From: an uncultured Paracoccaceae bacterium
Lineage (GTDB): Bacteria > Pseudomonadota > Alphaproteobacteria > Rhodobacterales > Rhodobacteraceae
Direction: 5' to 3'
DNA length: 64,000 nucleotides
NCBI GenBank assembly: GCA_937146765.1
Contig: CAKZRP010000075.1
Coordinates: 81,371-145,370, forward strand
In this document: piece after piece, positions 41,439 through 52,300 of the stretch
How positions within the stretch are numbered: the first letter of the stretch is position 1
How the letters are laid out: each line of letters opens with the position of its first letter
Position numbers and translations under genes: made by a program
The notes under the pieces: generated by a model
Database searches by the model: none
What the model was told of the DNA's origin: nothing
Seen by the model: only the letters and a program-made list of their open reading frames with translations

Positions 41439-42515
41439 ATGGTGGCCTTGAGTGACCCTTCGCCCGGTATGCGCGCCGAGGTCCCCGACCGCCGTGTGCA
41501 GGCGCAGAGGCTGAGCATCCTTTTGACCTTCCTTCTGGCCTGCGCCGTGGTGGTGAACCTCGCCATGGGGGCTTCCGGCACCTCGCTCTGGGGCGCGTTG
41601 GGCAAGCTTGCCACGGGCGAGGACCTGACCACGATGGAGCGCGTGGTGCTCTGGGATATCCGCCTGCCCCGCGTGTTGCTATGCGTGCTGGTCGGGGCCG
41701 CGCTGGCCAGTTCCGGCGCGGTGATGCAGGGGCTGTTCCGCAACCCGCTCGCCGACCCCGGTCTGGTCGGCGTGGGGGCGGGTGCCGGTCTGGGAGCGAT
41801 CCTGTCGATCGTGCTCGGCAGCCTGTTACCCCTGGGGGTGCAGGCCTGGCTCGGCCCCTATCTGACGCCGGTGGCGGCATTCTTCGGCGGCTGGGGCAGT
41901 ACACTCCTGCTCTATCGCGTGTCCACCCGCGGCGGCCGTACTTCGGTGGCGACCATGCTCTTGGCAGGCATTGCACTGGGTTCCCTTGCCGGTGCTGTCT
42001 CCGGCATCCTGATCTATATGGCCGATGACCAACAATTGCGCGACCTGACATTCTGGCAGATGGGCTCACTCGCGGGAGCAACCTGGGAGAAATCCCTGAT
42101 CGCCGGGCCGGTGATCCTGGCAGCAATTGCGGGCACCACCTGGCTTGCGCATGGGCTCAACTGTCTGGCCCTGGGCGAGGCGGCGGCAGCCCATATGGGG
42201 GTGCCCGTGCAGCGGATGAAGAACGCGGCGATCTTTTCGGTGGCAGCGGCAACCGGCGTGGCAGTGGCTGCCACCGGTGGCATCGGCTTTGTCGGGATCG
42301 TGGTGCCCCATGTGCTGCGACTGGCCACGGGGCCGGACCACGGCACGCTCCTGCCGAATGCCGCGCTGCTCGGCGCGACGCTCCTGCTTGGGGCGGATCT
42401 CATCAGCCGGACGCTGATTGCTCCGGCCGAATTGCCCATTGGCATCGTCACCGCAGTCCTCGGCGCGCCGGTGTTTCTCTGGATTCTGCTCAAACGCCGG
42501 GGGTTGGTGGAATGA
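41439..42515 (+). CDS. hmuU: Haemin ABC transporter permease HmuU
   Basis: A 358-residue FecCD-type permease with about ten membrane segments and the family motifs RLPRVLLCVLVGAALASSG, VMQGLFRNPLADPGLVGVGA and GGIGFVGIVVPHVLRLATGP. It forms a homodimer that takes haem from HmuT through the inner membrane. Its stop overlaps the hmuV start by 4 bases. Confidence 0.93.
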   Translation: MVALSDPSPGMRAEVPDRRVQAQRLSILLTFLLACAVVVNLAMGASGTSLWGALGKLATGEDLTTMERVVLWDIRLPRVLLCVLVGAALASSGAVMQGLFRNPLADPGLVGVGAGAGLGAILSIVLGSLLPLGVQAWLGPYLTPVAAFFGGWGSTLLLYRVSTRGGRTSVATMLLAGIALGSLAGAVSGILIYMADDQQLRDLTFWQMGSLAGATWEKSLIAGPVILAAIAGTTWLAHGLNCLALGEAAAAHMGVPVQRMKNAAIFSVAAATGVAVAATGGIGFVGIVVPHVLRLATGPDHGTLLPNAALLGATLLLGADLISRTLIAPAELPIGIVTAVLGAPVFLWILLKRRGLVE

Positions 42516-43294
42516 GCCTCGTTGCACAGAACCTTACCCTGACCCTTGGGAAGAAGCAGATCCTGAAAGAGGTCAGTTTCACCGCTGCCCCGGGCGCGGT
42601 CACCGCCATCGTCGGCCCCAATGGATCCGGCAAGTCGACCCTGCTGAAAGCTCTGGTCGGAGAACATGTGACAGAGGGCGAGATCACCCTCAACGGGCGG
42701 GCCTTGGGCAGCTATCGTCCTTGGGAACTGGCAGCCCTGCGGGCCGTTCTGCCTCAGGCCACCGTTCTGGCCTTCCCTTTCACGGTGCTGGAAGTGGTGC
42801 GCCTTGGCCTTGCTGCGGGTCCGGACGCTGCCAGACCGGAACTGGCCCATGAGGCGCTGGCCCTGGTCGATCTCGAGGGCTATGCCGCCCGCTCCTATCA
42901 GGACCTTTCCGGCGGCGAGCAGCAAAGGGTGCAGCTGGCGCGTGTGCTGGTCCAGGTCTGGCAGCCGCTCCGAGAGGGCACGCCGCGCTGGCTGTTCCTG
43001 GACGAGCCGGTCTCCAGCCTCGATATCGCCCATCAGCTGACGGTCATGGCCCTCGCCCGCCGGTTTGCCCAGCGCGGAGGCGGCGTGATTGCGGTCATGC
43101 ACGACCTGAACCTGACCGCGATGTTTGCGGATCGCGTCCATGTGATGTCGAGAGGGCAGACCGCAGGCGCGGGCCCGGTTGCGGAGGTCCTCACCGACCG
43201 ATGCCTCAATGACGTCTACGGCTGCAATCTGCGCATCAGCACGGTGCCGAAGGATGTCGGCCTCTTTGTACTGCCGCAGACGGCGCGCATGTAA
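42512..43294 (+). CDS. hmuV: Haemin ABC transporter ATP-binding protein HmuV
   Basis: A 260-residue ATPase with Walker A (GPNGSGKST), the Q-loop (PQATVLAFPFTVLEVV), the signature LSGGEQQRVQLARVL, Walker B (WLFLDEPVSSLD) and the switch His (AVMHDLNLT). It powers HmuU. It overlaps hmuU by ATGA and ends 3 bases from the stop of the convergent histidine kinase gene. Confidence 0.93.
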   Translation: MSLVAQNLTLTLGKKQILKEVSFTAAPGAVTAIVGPNGSGKSTLLKALVGEHVTEGEITLNGRALGSYRPWELAALRAVLPQATVLAFPFTVLEVVRLGLAAGPDAARPELAHEALALVDLEGYAARSYQDLSGGEQQRVQLARVLVQVWQPLREGTPRWLFLDEPVSSLDIAHQLTVMALARRFAQRGGGVIAVMHDLNLTAMFADRVHVMSRGQTAGAGPVAEVLTDRCLNDVYGCNLRISTVPKDVGLFVLPQTARM

Positions 43295-43296
43295 CG

Positions 43297-45819
43297 TCAG
43301 GCCGAGGCGGCATCGAAAAAGGGTCCCGCCTCGTCCATCACGGCCGCCATGCTTTCGAGAAGCTGGGCCTTGTTGATCGGTTTGGAGAGGAAACTGTTCA
43401 TCCCTGCAGCCAGACAGGCCTCGCGGTCGCTGGCAAAGGCATTGGCTGTCAGCGCCACGATCGGAGGCTGGGCGATCGCCTTGGCCCGGATTGCGCGAGT
43501 GGCCGTGATCCCGTCCATTTCCGGCATGGACATGTCCATCAACACCACATCCGGGGCATGGCTGACACAGAGCTCCACTGCTTCGCGCCCGTTTACCGCC
43601 TCAAGCAGCTCCACCGAAAGATCCGACAGATACTTGCGGATCAGCAGCCGATTGGTGCGATTGTCCTCCGCCAGAAGCACACGCGCGCCCCGGATCCGGT
43701 CAAGGTTGGGCACCTTGACCACCTCGGTCGTCTGCTTTGTTCCGAGCGGAGGGCGGCACTGGATCAGGAGCGAGAAACAGCTGCCCTTGCCGATCTCGGA
43801 TCGCACCAGAATGTCGCCGCCCATCTGCTGTGCCAGATACCGGGAAATCGTCAGGCCAAGGCCGGTGCCGCCAAAGGCGCGGGTGGTGGCTGCATCCGCC
43901 TGCGAGAACCGCTCGAAGATGCTGCTCAATTGCAGCGCGGAGAGGCCGATGCCGGTATCTTCCACGTCGATGGTCAGCCTGTAGGGATCGCCCGCCGCGC
44001 GCATCACCCGGACATCGACCCGCCCGGACGAGGTGAATTTCACCGCATTGCCGATCAGATTGACCAGCACCTGCCGCAGACGCCCGTCATCGGCGCGCAG
44101 CTTGTGGGGCAAATCGCCGGCATAGGCGACATTGAGCGTCAGACCTTTCTCCTGCGCCACCGGACGCAGCAAATCCAGGGAGCTTTCGATGCAGGCTTCG
44201 AGGTCGAAATCCTCTTCCGAGAGCGCCAGCTTGCCGGATTCGAGCCGTGACAAGTCCAGAATGTCGTTGATGATCTTCAACAGCGCGCGCGAGGAGGTGC
44301 GGATAATCTCGACATATTGCAGTTCCTCCTCGGGCAGGTTGCAGTCCGCCAGAAGATCCGACATTCCCATGATGCCATTCATCGGCGTGCGGATCTCATG
44401 GCTCATATTGGCGAGGAATTCAGATTTGGCACGATCAGCCTGCTCCGCCGCCTGCTTGGCCTCGGCCAGTTCCACGGCATGTCGTTTCGCCTGGGTGATA
44501 TCCCGTTCGATCCCGATCACCATCCGCACGGAGCCATCCTCTTCGAGGACCGGGACCAGATGGGTCTCCACCCAGATCTCCTCACCGAACTTGGTGTAGT
44601 TGAGGATCTCGGTGCGGTGCCGCTTGCCGTCGCGGATATAGTTGGCGATCCGCGCAACCGTGCCTTCATCCGTGTCCGGCCCGTTCAGCAGTTCTCCGGG
44701 CGTGCGCCCTATGGCTTCGATCTGGGAATAGCCGGTCATCCGAGTGAACGCTTCGTTGGTCCAGATGATGCGGGACTCCGGATCGGTCAGCACGATACTG
44801 TCGGAGGCATTCTCTGCTACAGTGGAGAGTTGCTGCAACTCAGCCTGTTTCAACTCCAGTTCCCGTTCCCGCTTGCGCAAGATCTTGATGGCACCGCGGC
44901 GAACGGAGGACATGCGACAGGCCAGAAAGGTCGGCAGGAGGATGAGGACGCCCGCCGTCAGCATGATCAGACGCAAGGCCCAGACATTGCCCGGCTGGCG
45001 CGGCCAACCACCCTTGGGAATTGCCGCCAGCTGCCAGCTGCCGGTGGGCAGGACAATCTCCATCAGGACCGGGTGCTGTTCATAGATCGCCCCATCGCCA
45101 AAGAACAGCGCCCCCTCCCCGCCCATGCCGTCGCGCCCCATGAGGGCAAAGTCCAGCGACGAGTTCGGATCGGTCAATCCGGTCTCGCGGTAGAGCGTTT
45201 CCGCATCGATCACCGCAGAGACAATACCCCAGAATCGCGTCGTCTCGCCTTCGGGGACAAAGATCGGGAACCGTCCGATGAAACCGGTGCCGCCCTGCAC
45301 CAGGTTGACCGGTCCGGCAAGGACGATATCCCCCGTGTCACGCACCCTGAGCGCGGCGGCTCGTTGCGCCTCGTTCTGGTTGTAATCCAGTCCAAGCACC
45401 GCCTTGTTGCGCTCGAAGGGGTGAACCATGGTCACAACGAGGTCGGGGGCCACCGCAATGTTAAGGATCTGGGCCCGGTCACCGATGGCGTGAGTGGCAA
45501 TCTGGCTGAGTTGATGCTGGGTCATATCCGGCGTTGCGGCAATTACCGCCACCAGCCCCTTCACCAGTTGGATGTCGGCGTTCAGGTAGCCCTCCAGATG
45601 CGAACGGATCAGCCCGGCCTCGCTCTGCACCTCTGCACGGATGGTCTGGTAATGGATGGTCCGGTTCTGCTTTTCCGCAAAAATCAAGGCAAAGCTCACC
45701 ACGAACAGGGCGATCCACGTCGGCAGATACGTCCTGTTGGTAATGGTAAGTCCCATCGCCCTAAGCCATTTGGGCACTGATAACGCCTCCAATTCCAACG
45801 GAGATCCCCTGTAACTCAT
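43297..45819 (-). CDS. Hybrid sensor histidine kinase with CHASE and PAS domains
   Basis: An 840-residue membrane kinase. TM1 is about residues 33-49 and TM2 about 279-301. Between them lies a CHASE sensor (DRAQILNIAVAPDLVVTMVH, then PFERNKAVLGLDYNQNEAQR). A PAS domain runs ~330-445 (LSTVAENASDSIVLTDPESR). The H-box is FLANMSHEIRTPMNG with phospho-acceptor His474. The ATPase domain holds the N, G1 and G2 boxes (LIGNAVKF, DTGIGL, GGTGLGL), and the C-terminal receiver has Asp762 (VLMDMSMPEMDG). There is no Hpt or output domain and no separate response regulator nearby, so the output must go through a remote phosphotransfer protein. Confidence 0.92.
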   Translation of the reverse strand: MSYRGSPLELEALSVPKWLRAMGLTITNRTYLPTWIALFVVSFALIFAEKQNRTIHYQTIRAEVQSEAGLIRSHLEGYLNADIQLVKGLVAVIAATPDMTQHQLSQIATHAIGDRAQILNIAVAPDLVVTMVHPFERNKAVLGLDYNQNEAQRAAALRVRDTGDIVLAGPVNLVQGGTGFIGRFPIFVPEGETTRFWGIVSAVIDAETLYRETGLTDPNSSLDFALMGRDGMGGEGALFFGDGAIYEQHPVLMEIVLPTGSWQLAAIPKGGWPRQPGNVWALRLIMLTAGVLILLPTFLACRMSSVRRGAIKILRKRERELELKQAELQQLSTVAENASDSIVLTDPESRIIWTNEAFTRMTGYSQIEAIGRTPGELLNGPDTDEGTVARIANYIRDGKRHRTEILNYTKFGEEIWVETHLVPVLEEDGSVRMVIGIERDITQAKRHAVELAEAKQAAEQADRAKSEFLANMSHEIRTPMNGIMGMSDLLADCNLPEEELQYVEIIRTSSRALLKIINDILDLSRLESGKLALSEEDFDLEACIESSLDLLRPVAQEKGLTLNVAYAGDLPHKLRADDGRLRQVLVNLIGNAVKFTSSGRVDVRVMRAAGDPYRLTIDVEDTGIGLSALQLSSIFERFSQADAATTRAFGGTGLGLTISRYLAQQMGGDILVRSEIGKGSCFSLLIQCRPPLGTKQTTEVVKVPNLDRIRGARVLLAEDNRTNRLLIRKYLSDLSVELLEAVNGREAVELCVSHAPDVVLMDMSMPEMDGITATRAIRAKAIAQPPIVALTANAFASDREACLAAGMNSFLSKPINKAQLLESMAAVMDEAGPFFDAASA

Positions 45820-46061
45820 CCCTCTCTATCGCATAGAAATGCTGCTGTGCCGTTAACCCAGCATGATTAATTGCCAGAGTTTTCCGGATCGGCCTCTGCC
45901 TGGCAGGATCCCGGATGATTTTGCCTTCCCGTCACAAGATTATTGAAAGCTGACTGCAAGAACTTCGCAAAACCCAATATCGAGGCGGGATTGCCGCTGG
46001 GGCGAAGGGGCCTTTAGATGTCACGGCTCCCGCACTGTGCAGTTCTGAAAGGGCGGGAAGG

Positions 46062-46943
46062 TCAGATTTCTTCGACATCCACCGCATGGCCACTGGTTTG
46101 CGCCCCCCCCATGCGCAGCATCCCCACAACCGGAGCCGCATCGGAATAGTCGCGCCCATAGCCGATGACCACATGGTCGCGATTGGCAAAACAGGCATTG
46201 GTCGGATCATAGTCCACCCACCCCGCCTCGCCGCCGGTCCAGGCGCGTACCCAGGCATGCATGGCGTCGGCGCCCTGCAGCTTCTTCTGGCCCGGCGGCG
46301 GCAAGGTCCGCAGGAAGCCCGAGACATAGGCCGCCGGGATGCCGAGACTGCGCAGGCCCGAGATCATGATCTGCGAGAAATCCTGACACACGCCATGTCG
46401 ACCTCCAAAGGCAATGTCGATGGGGGTGTCCACATCGGTGGCCTGATCGTCAAAGGCCAGAGCCTCATGCAGGGCCAGCCCCAGTGCCACCACGGCTTCG
46501 CGGGCGGTGACGGCTCCCTGTGTGACATCGCGGGCAAAATCGGCAATGTCGCGGACCAGTGGCACGCGCGGGGAAGGCACCAGGAAATGATGCGGTGAAC
46601 CGCTCGCCAGCGACGTCACGACCGCGATCTGTCCCGCCAGATCCGCCAGCGGGGCGGAGAGGTCGAAACTGTCACTCTCACCGGTGCAGATCACTTCTGC
46701 CAGCATATCGTAATTGATTTCGGTCTGTCCCGTCGGCAGGACCACCTCGACCACCTGCGTCCCGAAGAAATCGGTGAACGAGCGCCTCTCGTGCGCCTTT
46801 GGGCGGATGGTGACCCGGCGGGACACCACTTGCTGAAGGCCCGGTATGCTCGCGGGCGACAGCCTGAGCAATTGCCGACCGGCTGCCACCGGTTGGTCGA
46901 ACTTGTACTGCATGGACAGATGGATGCGATAACGGGTGGTCAC
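46062..46943 (-). CDS. Transglutaminase-like protein of an ATP-grasp/alpha-E cluster
   Basis: A 293-residue protein with an N-terminal transglutaminase-associated beta domain (RIHLSMQYKFDQPVAAGRQL) and a catalytic core. The nucleophile Cys is in GVCQDFSQIMISGLRSLGIP, the His in DAMHAWVRAW and the Asp in GWVDYDPTNAC, so the triad is intact. Bacterial members of this family are predicted peptidases or amide-forming enzymes. It is the last gene of a three-gene operon and overlaps the ATP-grasp/alpha-E gene by 4 bases. No signal peptide is seen, so it acts in the cytosol. Confidence 0.88.
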   Translation of the reverse strand: MTTRYRIHLSMQYKFDQPVAAGRQLLRLSPASIPGLQQVVSRRVTIRPKAHERRSFTDFFGTQVVEVVLPTGQTEINYDMLAEVICTGESDSFDLSAPLADLAGQIAVVTSLASGSPHHFLVPSPRVPLVRDIADFARDVTQGAVTAREAVVALGLALHEALAFDDQATDVDTPIDIAFGGRHGVCQDFSQIMISGLRSLGIPAAYVSGFLRTLPPPGQKKLQGADAMHAWVRAWTGGEAGWVDYDPTNACFANRDHVVIGYGRDYSDAAPVVGMLRMGGAQTSGHAVDVEEI

Positions 46944-49300
46944 AGATAGGCTCCCGTCAGCAAGGTCGAAAGCGCACCGATCTCCTCGCGCAGTCGCAAC
47001 AATACCTCGGGGGTCATATCCTCAGGCTCGGCCACCGCCAAAGCGGTGTAAAGCCTCAAGGCCGCCTTGGCGACGGGCGACAAGGCACCGTGATCATTGG
47101 CATCGGGCAAACTGTCGATCACCTCGCGCAGGGCGTCGATCTGATGCCGGAGCGAGCGCGGGTTGAGCGGGTCCAAGGCCAGCAGGTCAATAACTGTCGC
47201 GCGAGAGGTCGACACGGTAAAGCGGCGACGATGGGTCAATTGGCTGTCGCCCAGTTCGATGGCCAGATCAAGCGCGCCTTCCGGGGCTTGCGGATCGGAG
47301 AGCACCGCCAGCATCTGCGCCATTCCCATGGCGCGCTCGTGCAGGCGGCCGATGGAGAGGAACCGCCATCCCATCGCCCGATACATGTTCTCATGCACCA
47401 GACCGGTGATACCGGCCATCTTGCGCAACAGTTTGCTGCAGGCCCGGGCAGCATCATCGCCCGGCGTCACCCGTGTCGCCATTCTGGTGGCGGTGCGCTG
47501 GATATCGTCCAGCGCCGACCAGGCGTCGGGTGAAAACCGGTCGCGGACCTGTCCAGCGGTGGCAATCGCCGCCTCGATCGACGATAGCAATCCCTCGGGG
47601 ATACCCTGCGCCGGATCCACACCATGCGCCGTCAGCAGGGGCAACATGGCGTTGAGTTGCGGATTGTCGGGATCGCCGGTCTCCGCCAGTCGGGCATGAT
47701 AGCTGCGCAACAGGCGGATGACGCCCTCGGTGCGCTCGATGTAACGCCCAAGCCAGAACAGATTGTCAGCCGACCGCGAGGGCAAGGCACCAAAGGTGAC
47801 CCGACGGTCGGAAGGGGTGGCACTCGGCAACATGCTGTCCTCGCGCACCGGGTTTCGGCTGACGATCCAGACATCCGCCGCGCTTCCCCCGTTCTGCATG
47901 TTGATCGCGGCTGGATCCGGGCTGGCGCCGATGCGGGCAAAGCCACCGGGAAGGATGCTCCAGCCCGAAGCCGTACGGGCCAGGAAGACACGCAAGGCAA
48001 AGGGTCGCGGCTGCAGGGTCCCGTCCACCAGCGCAGGCGTCGTGGACAAGGTGACCGCCTCCTGTGCCACCAGGGCGCGCCCCTCGCGTTCCAACCGTTC
48101 GGCCAGATCACCGGGCGTCAGCTCACCAGCCCGCACCTGCGCGCCATCGGCTTCGATGGGCAGGCCCCAGGCCATGGCCGGGCTGAGGATCATCCGATCC
48201 GCCGTACATTGCACCGCCTCGCGAGCCACCGGATCCCCGCACCACCATGTCGCGATATTGGGAAGGTCGAGCGGCCGACCGGTGAGACTTTCGGCCAGCT
48301 TGGGCAGGAAGGCCATGAACGCCCGGGTTTCCAGCACCCCGGACCCAAGGGCATTGACCATGGTAAAACCGCCTGCCCGCAACGCCGACACCATTCCGGG
48401 GGTTCCGAGCCGCGAACTGTGGTCGAGCTCCAAGGGATCCGCATAGCTGCCGTCAAGTCGACGCCAGAGCACATCAACCGGACGCAGTCCGGATACGGTG
48501 CGCACCATGAGGCTGCCGCGATCCACCGCAAGATCCTCGCCCTGCACAAGGTTGAACCCGAGATAGCGGGCGATATAGGCGTGTTCGAAATAGGTCTCGT
48601 TCAGCGGTCCCGGCGTGAGGATGGCGACCCGCCCGTCCTTTTCACTGCGCAGCGAGGTCAGGGTATCGCGGAAACTTCGGAAGAACCCTGCCAACCGGTA
48701 CACATTCTGTCGTGCATAAAGTTCGGAGAAGGCGCGTGAGGTTGCCACCCGGTTTTCCAGCGCATAGCCCGCGCCCGAAGGCGCTTGCGTGCGGTCGGCA
48801 AGCACCCACCATTTGCCATCCGGTCCCCGCCCCAACTCGAAGGCGAGAAAATGGAGGAAATATCCCGATCTGGGATGCAAACCCACCATCGGACGCAGCC
48901 ATTCGCGGTTACCGGCCACCAGTTCCGGCGGCAGCTTGCCATCCGCCACCAGCCGGTTCGGCCCGTAAAGATCCGCCATCAGCGCCTCGAGCAGATCAGC
49001 GCGCTGGAACAGGCCGGCAGTCAGCTCGCGCCATTCCGCCTCGTCGATGAGCAGGGGAATATGGCTCAGCGGCCAGGGACGCTCGGCGGATTGATCGCGC
49101 CCATATTGCCGATAGAACACCCCGCTATCGAGCAGGTACTGATCGGCGCGGGCCAGATGGGCTGCGCGCTCACTGGGCGAAAGCCCGTCGAGATAGGACG
49201 CAAACCTTTGCCACACGGGGCGGATCTGGCCCATGTCATCCATGAATTCATCCGGCACCCCGTCGAGCGTCCGGTAGCTTCCGAGTGTGTCGCCCGACAT
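46940..49300 (-). CDS. Fused circularly permuted ATP-grasp (type 2) / alpha-E protein
   Basis: A 786-residue fusion. Residues ~1-480 are the circularly permuted ATP-grasp domain (LSHIPLLIDEAEWRELTAGL, VGLHPRSGYFLHFLAFELGR, RVAILTPGPLNETYFEHAYI, NALGSGVLETRAFMAFLPKL). From about residue 500 comes the alpha-helical alpha-E domain (SRSADNLFWLGRYIERTEGV). In many bacteria these are two neighbouring genes of about 480 and 310 codons; here they are one. Comparative work by Iyer, Aravind and colleagues predicted that this pair, with a transglutaminase-like protease, makes and trims peptide bonds in an uncharacterised peptide tag or metabolite. It lies between the two transglutaminase genes. Confidence 0.9.
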   Translation of the reverse strand: MSGDTLGSYRTLDGVPDEFMDDMGQIRPVWQRFASYLDGLSPSERAAHLARADQYLLDSGVFYRQYGRDQSAERPWPLSHIPLLIDEAEWRELTAGLFQRADLLEALMADLYGPNRLVADGKLPPELVAGNREWLRPMVGLHPRSGYFLHFLAFELGRGPDGKWWVLADRTQAPSGAGYALENRVATSRAFSELYARQNVYRLAGFFRSFRDTLTSLRSEKDGRVAILTPGPLNETYFEHAYIARYLGFNLVQGEDLAVDRGSLMVRTVSGLRPVDVLWRRLDGSYADPLELDHSSRLGTPGMVSALRAGGFTMVNALGSGVLETRAFMAFLPKLAESLTGRPLDLPNIATWWCGDPVAREAVQCTADRMILSPAMAWGLPIEADGAQVRAGELTPGDLAERLEREGRALVAQEAVTLSTTPALVDGTLQPRPFALRVFLARTASGWSILPGGFARIGASPDPAAINMQNGGSAADVWIVSRNPVREDSMLPSATPSDRRVTFGALPSRSADNLFWLGRYIERTEGVIRLLRSYHARLAETGDPDNPQLNAMLPLLTAHGVDPAQGIPEGLLSSIEAAIATAGQVRDRFSPDAWSALDDIQRTATRMATRVTPGDDAARACSKLLRKMAGITGLVHENMYRAMGWRFLSIGRLHERAMGMAQMLAVLSDPQAPEGALDLAIELGDSQLTHRRRFTVSTSRATVIDLLALDPLNPRSLRHQIDALREVIDSLPDANDHGALSPVAKAALRLYTALAVAEPEDMTPEVLLRLREEIGALSTLLTGAYL

Positions 49301-49333
49301 TCTGCCCGAGGTCTCCTCCTCCTGTTCAGAAAG

Positions 49334-52300
49334 TTAAAGCCCGACCGGCCTTCGTAGGTCAAGCGTCAGGGGAAACTCACGGCTGGTCTTTTCAGCATGC
49401 ACTTCGGGGTTATGACCCGGGCGATACCCATGGGGTTCGAAGCGCGCCAGCCGCCTCGCCTCGGCCTCGTTTCCATTGACCGGGAAGGTGTCGTAGTTGC
49501 GCCCGCCCGGATGGGCCACATGATAGACGCAACCGCCCAGCGGTCGGTTTGACCAGGTGTCGAGGATGTCAAAGGTCAGGGGCGCCGCAACCGGCAGCAC
49601 CGGATGCAGGGCGGAGGCCGCTTGCCAGGCCTTGAACCGCACGCCCGCGACGCTCTCACCACCGTCGATGTCGACCAGCGGCAGGCGGCGGCCATTGCAC
49701 AGCACGTCATAGCGCGCCGGGTCGGTGGTGTTGAGCTTCACCTGCAACCGCTCGGTGGAACTATCGGTATAGCGCACGGTGCCGCCCACTGCGCCAGTCT
49801 CGCCGAGAACATGCCAGGGCTCCAGCGCCTGGCGAAGTTCCAGATGGGTGCCGTCGGCCTCGACCTCGCCGCAGAAGGGGAAACGGAACTCAAGCTGTGC
49901 AGCGAACCATTCTTCCTTCATCGCGAACCCGTGGTCGGCGAGGTCTCGCAACACGTCGCGGAAATCCTGCCAGACAAAATGCGGCAGCATGAAACGGTCG
50001 TGCAGCATGGTGCTCCAGCGGGTGAGATCGCCCGAGATCGGATTGGCCCAGAACCGCGCGATCAGCGCCCGCAGCAGGAGTTGCTGCGCAAGGCTCATCC
50101 GGGCATCCGGCGGCATCTCGAAACCGCGGAACTCCACCAGCCCCAGCCGCCCGGTGGGACCATCCGGCGAATAGAGCTTGTCGATGCAGATCTCGGCCCG
50201 GTGCGTGTTGCCGGTCACATCGGTGAGGATATTGCGCAAGAGCCGATCGGTCAGCCAGGGCAAGGGCGCCTCCCCCTGCCCCGGAGCCGGGATCTGTGCA
50301 AGGGCGATCTCCAGCTCGTAGAGGCTGTCATGCCGGGCCTCGTCGATACGTGGTGCCTGCGAGGTCGGCCCGATGAAAAGGCCGGAGAACAGGTAGGACA
50401 GCGAAGGATGCCGGTTCCAGTGCAGGATCAGGCTCTTCAGCAGGTCCGGACGGCGCAGGAAGGGGCTGTCATTGGTGGTGCTGCCGCCCACCACCACATG
50501 GTTGCCGCCGCCGGTACCGGTGTGTTTGCCGTCGATCATGAACTTATCGGCGCCAAGGCGCGACTGGCGGGCCTCCTCATAGACGCCGGTGGTGATCGCG
50601 ACGCAATCGGACCAATTCCGTGCGGGGTGGATATTGACCTCGATCACCCCGGGATCGGGGGCAACGCGGATCACGTTCAGACGCGGGTCCTGCGGCGGCG
50701 CATAGCCTTCGATATGGACTTTCAACCCGAGCCGCAGTGCCGCCGCCTCTGCCGCGCGCAACAGGTCGAGGTAATCCTCGAGCTGGGCGAGTGGCGGCAT
50801 GAAGACGCAGAGGCGACCGTCGCGCGGCTCCACCGAGAGGGCAGTACGCACATGACCCTCCAGCTCGGTCAGATACTGTTCCTGTCGCTGCCGCGTCGGT
50901 TCGGCGGGGATGAAATGTGCCCGCGGTTGCGATTTTCGTGCGGCTTCATGAGCCTCGGGCTCCGGCAAATCCGGCAGATCCGGCAGATCGACCGAGGGGT
51001 CCATCGGGAAGATATAGGGGTATTGCGCCGGGGTCACATAGGGCAGCGCGCCAAGGGGCAGACGGTAGCCGACCGGGCTGTCCCCCGGGACCAAAAAGAC
51101 TTTGCCGCGCCGCAGGCGCCAACGCTCCGAATGCCATTGGCGCCGCCCGGATTTCCCCTGCCAGGGCTGCACAGGCAGGACAAAGCCGACCGGCTCGGTC
51201 AGGCCGCGTTCAAAGACGGTGGCAATGCGGTGGCGCTCTTCCGGGTCCTTCAGCTTGGAATTCTCCGGCGTCACATTCTCCGGCAGGTTTGCCTCCTTCA
51301 CCAGCCATTCGGCGGGATCTTCAAAGGCGGGCAGGATATTGTCTTCGGGCACCGCGAGCTCCACCGCGATCTCGCGCAGCAGTTCCTGCGCCTCCATCGC
51401 GGTGGCAGCGGCCTCCTGTGGCTTGCCCTCCTCGGCGATCAGCGCGGCATTCTGCCAGATCGGCTGACCGTCCCCGCGCCAATAGAGCGAGAAGGTCCAG
51501 CGCGGCAGGGTCTCGCCCGGATACCATTTGCCCTGCCCGTAGTGCAGGAACCCGCCCGGCGCAAACCGATCGCGCAGGCGTCGGATCAGCTGGTCGGCGC
51601 GGTGGCGCTTGGTCGGTCCGACGGCAGCGGTGTTCCACTCCTCGCTCTCGAAATCGTCGATGGAGACAAAAGTCGGCTCGCCCCCCATGGTCAGGCGCAC
51701 ATCCGCCGCCGCCAACGCTGCGTCGACCTTCTGGCCCAGCGCGTCCAGCGCATCCCAAGAGGCATCGCTGAAGGGTTTGGTGATGCGCGGATGCTCGGCC
51801 ACCCGCTGCACCTGCATGTCGAAATCGAAACTGACCTCGGGCGTTCCGGCGGCGGCAAAACCGCCCGCAATCGGGGCCGCATGGCGATAGTGCGGCGTAG
51901 CGGCCAAGGGAATATGGCTCTCGCCCGCAAGAAGGCCGGAGGTGGGGTCCAGCCCGATCCAGCCCGCGCCGGGGATATAGGCCTCGACCCAGGCATGGAG
52001 ATCGGTGAAATCCACATCGGTGCCGGAGGGTCCGTCCAGCGCTTCCAGATCTGGTTTCAACTGGATCAGGTAGCCGGAGACAAACCGTGCCGCAAAGCCG
52101 AAATGGCGCAGCGCCTGCACCAGGAGCCAGCTGGAATCGCGACAGGAACCGGAGCCGATGGTCAGCGTCTCCTCCGGGCTCTGCACCCCGGGTTCCATCC
52201 GAATGGTATAGGTGACCAGATTGGCAATCTGCGCGTTCAGATTGACCATGAAATCCACGGTGCGGATCTTGTCCTGCGGGACGGTATCGAGAAACCCCTG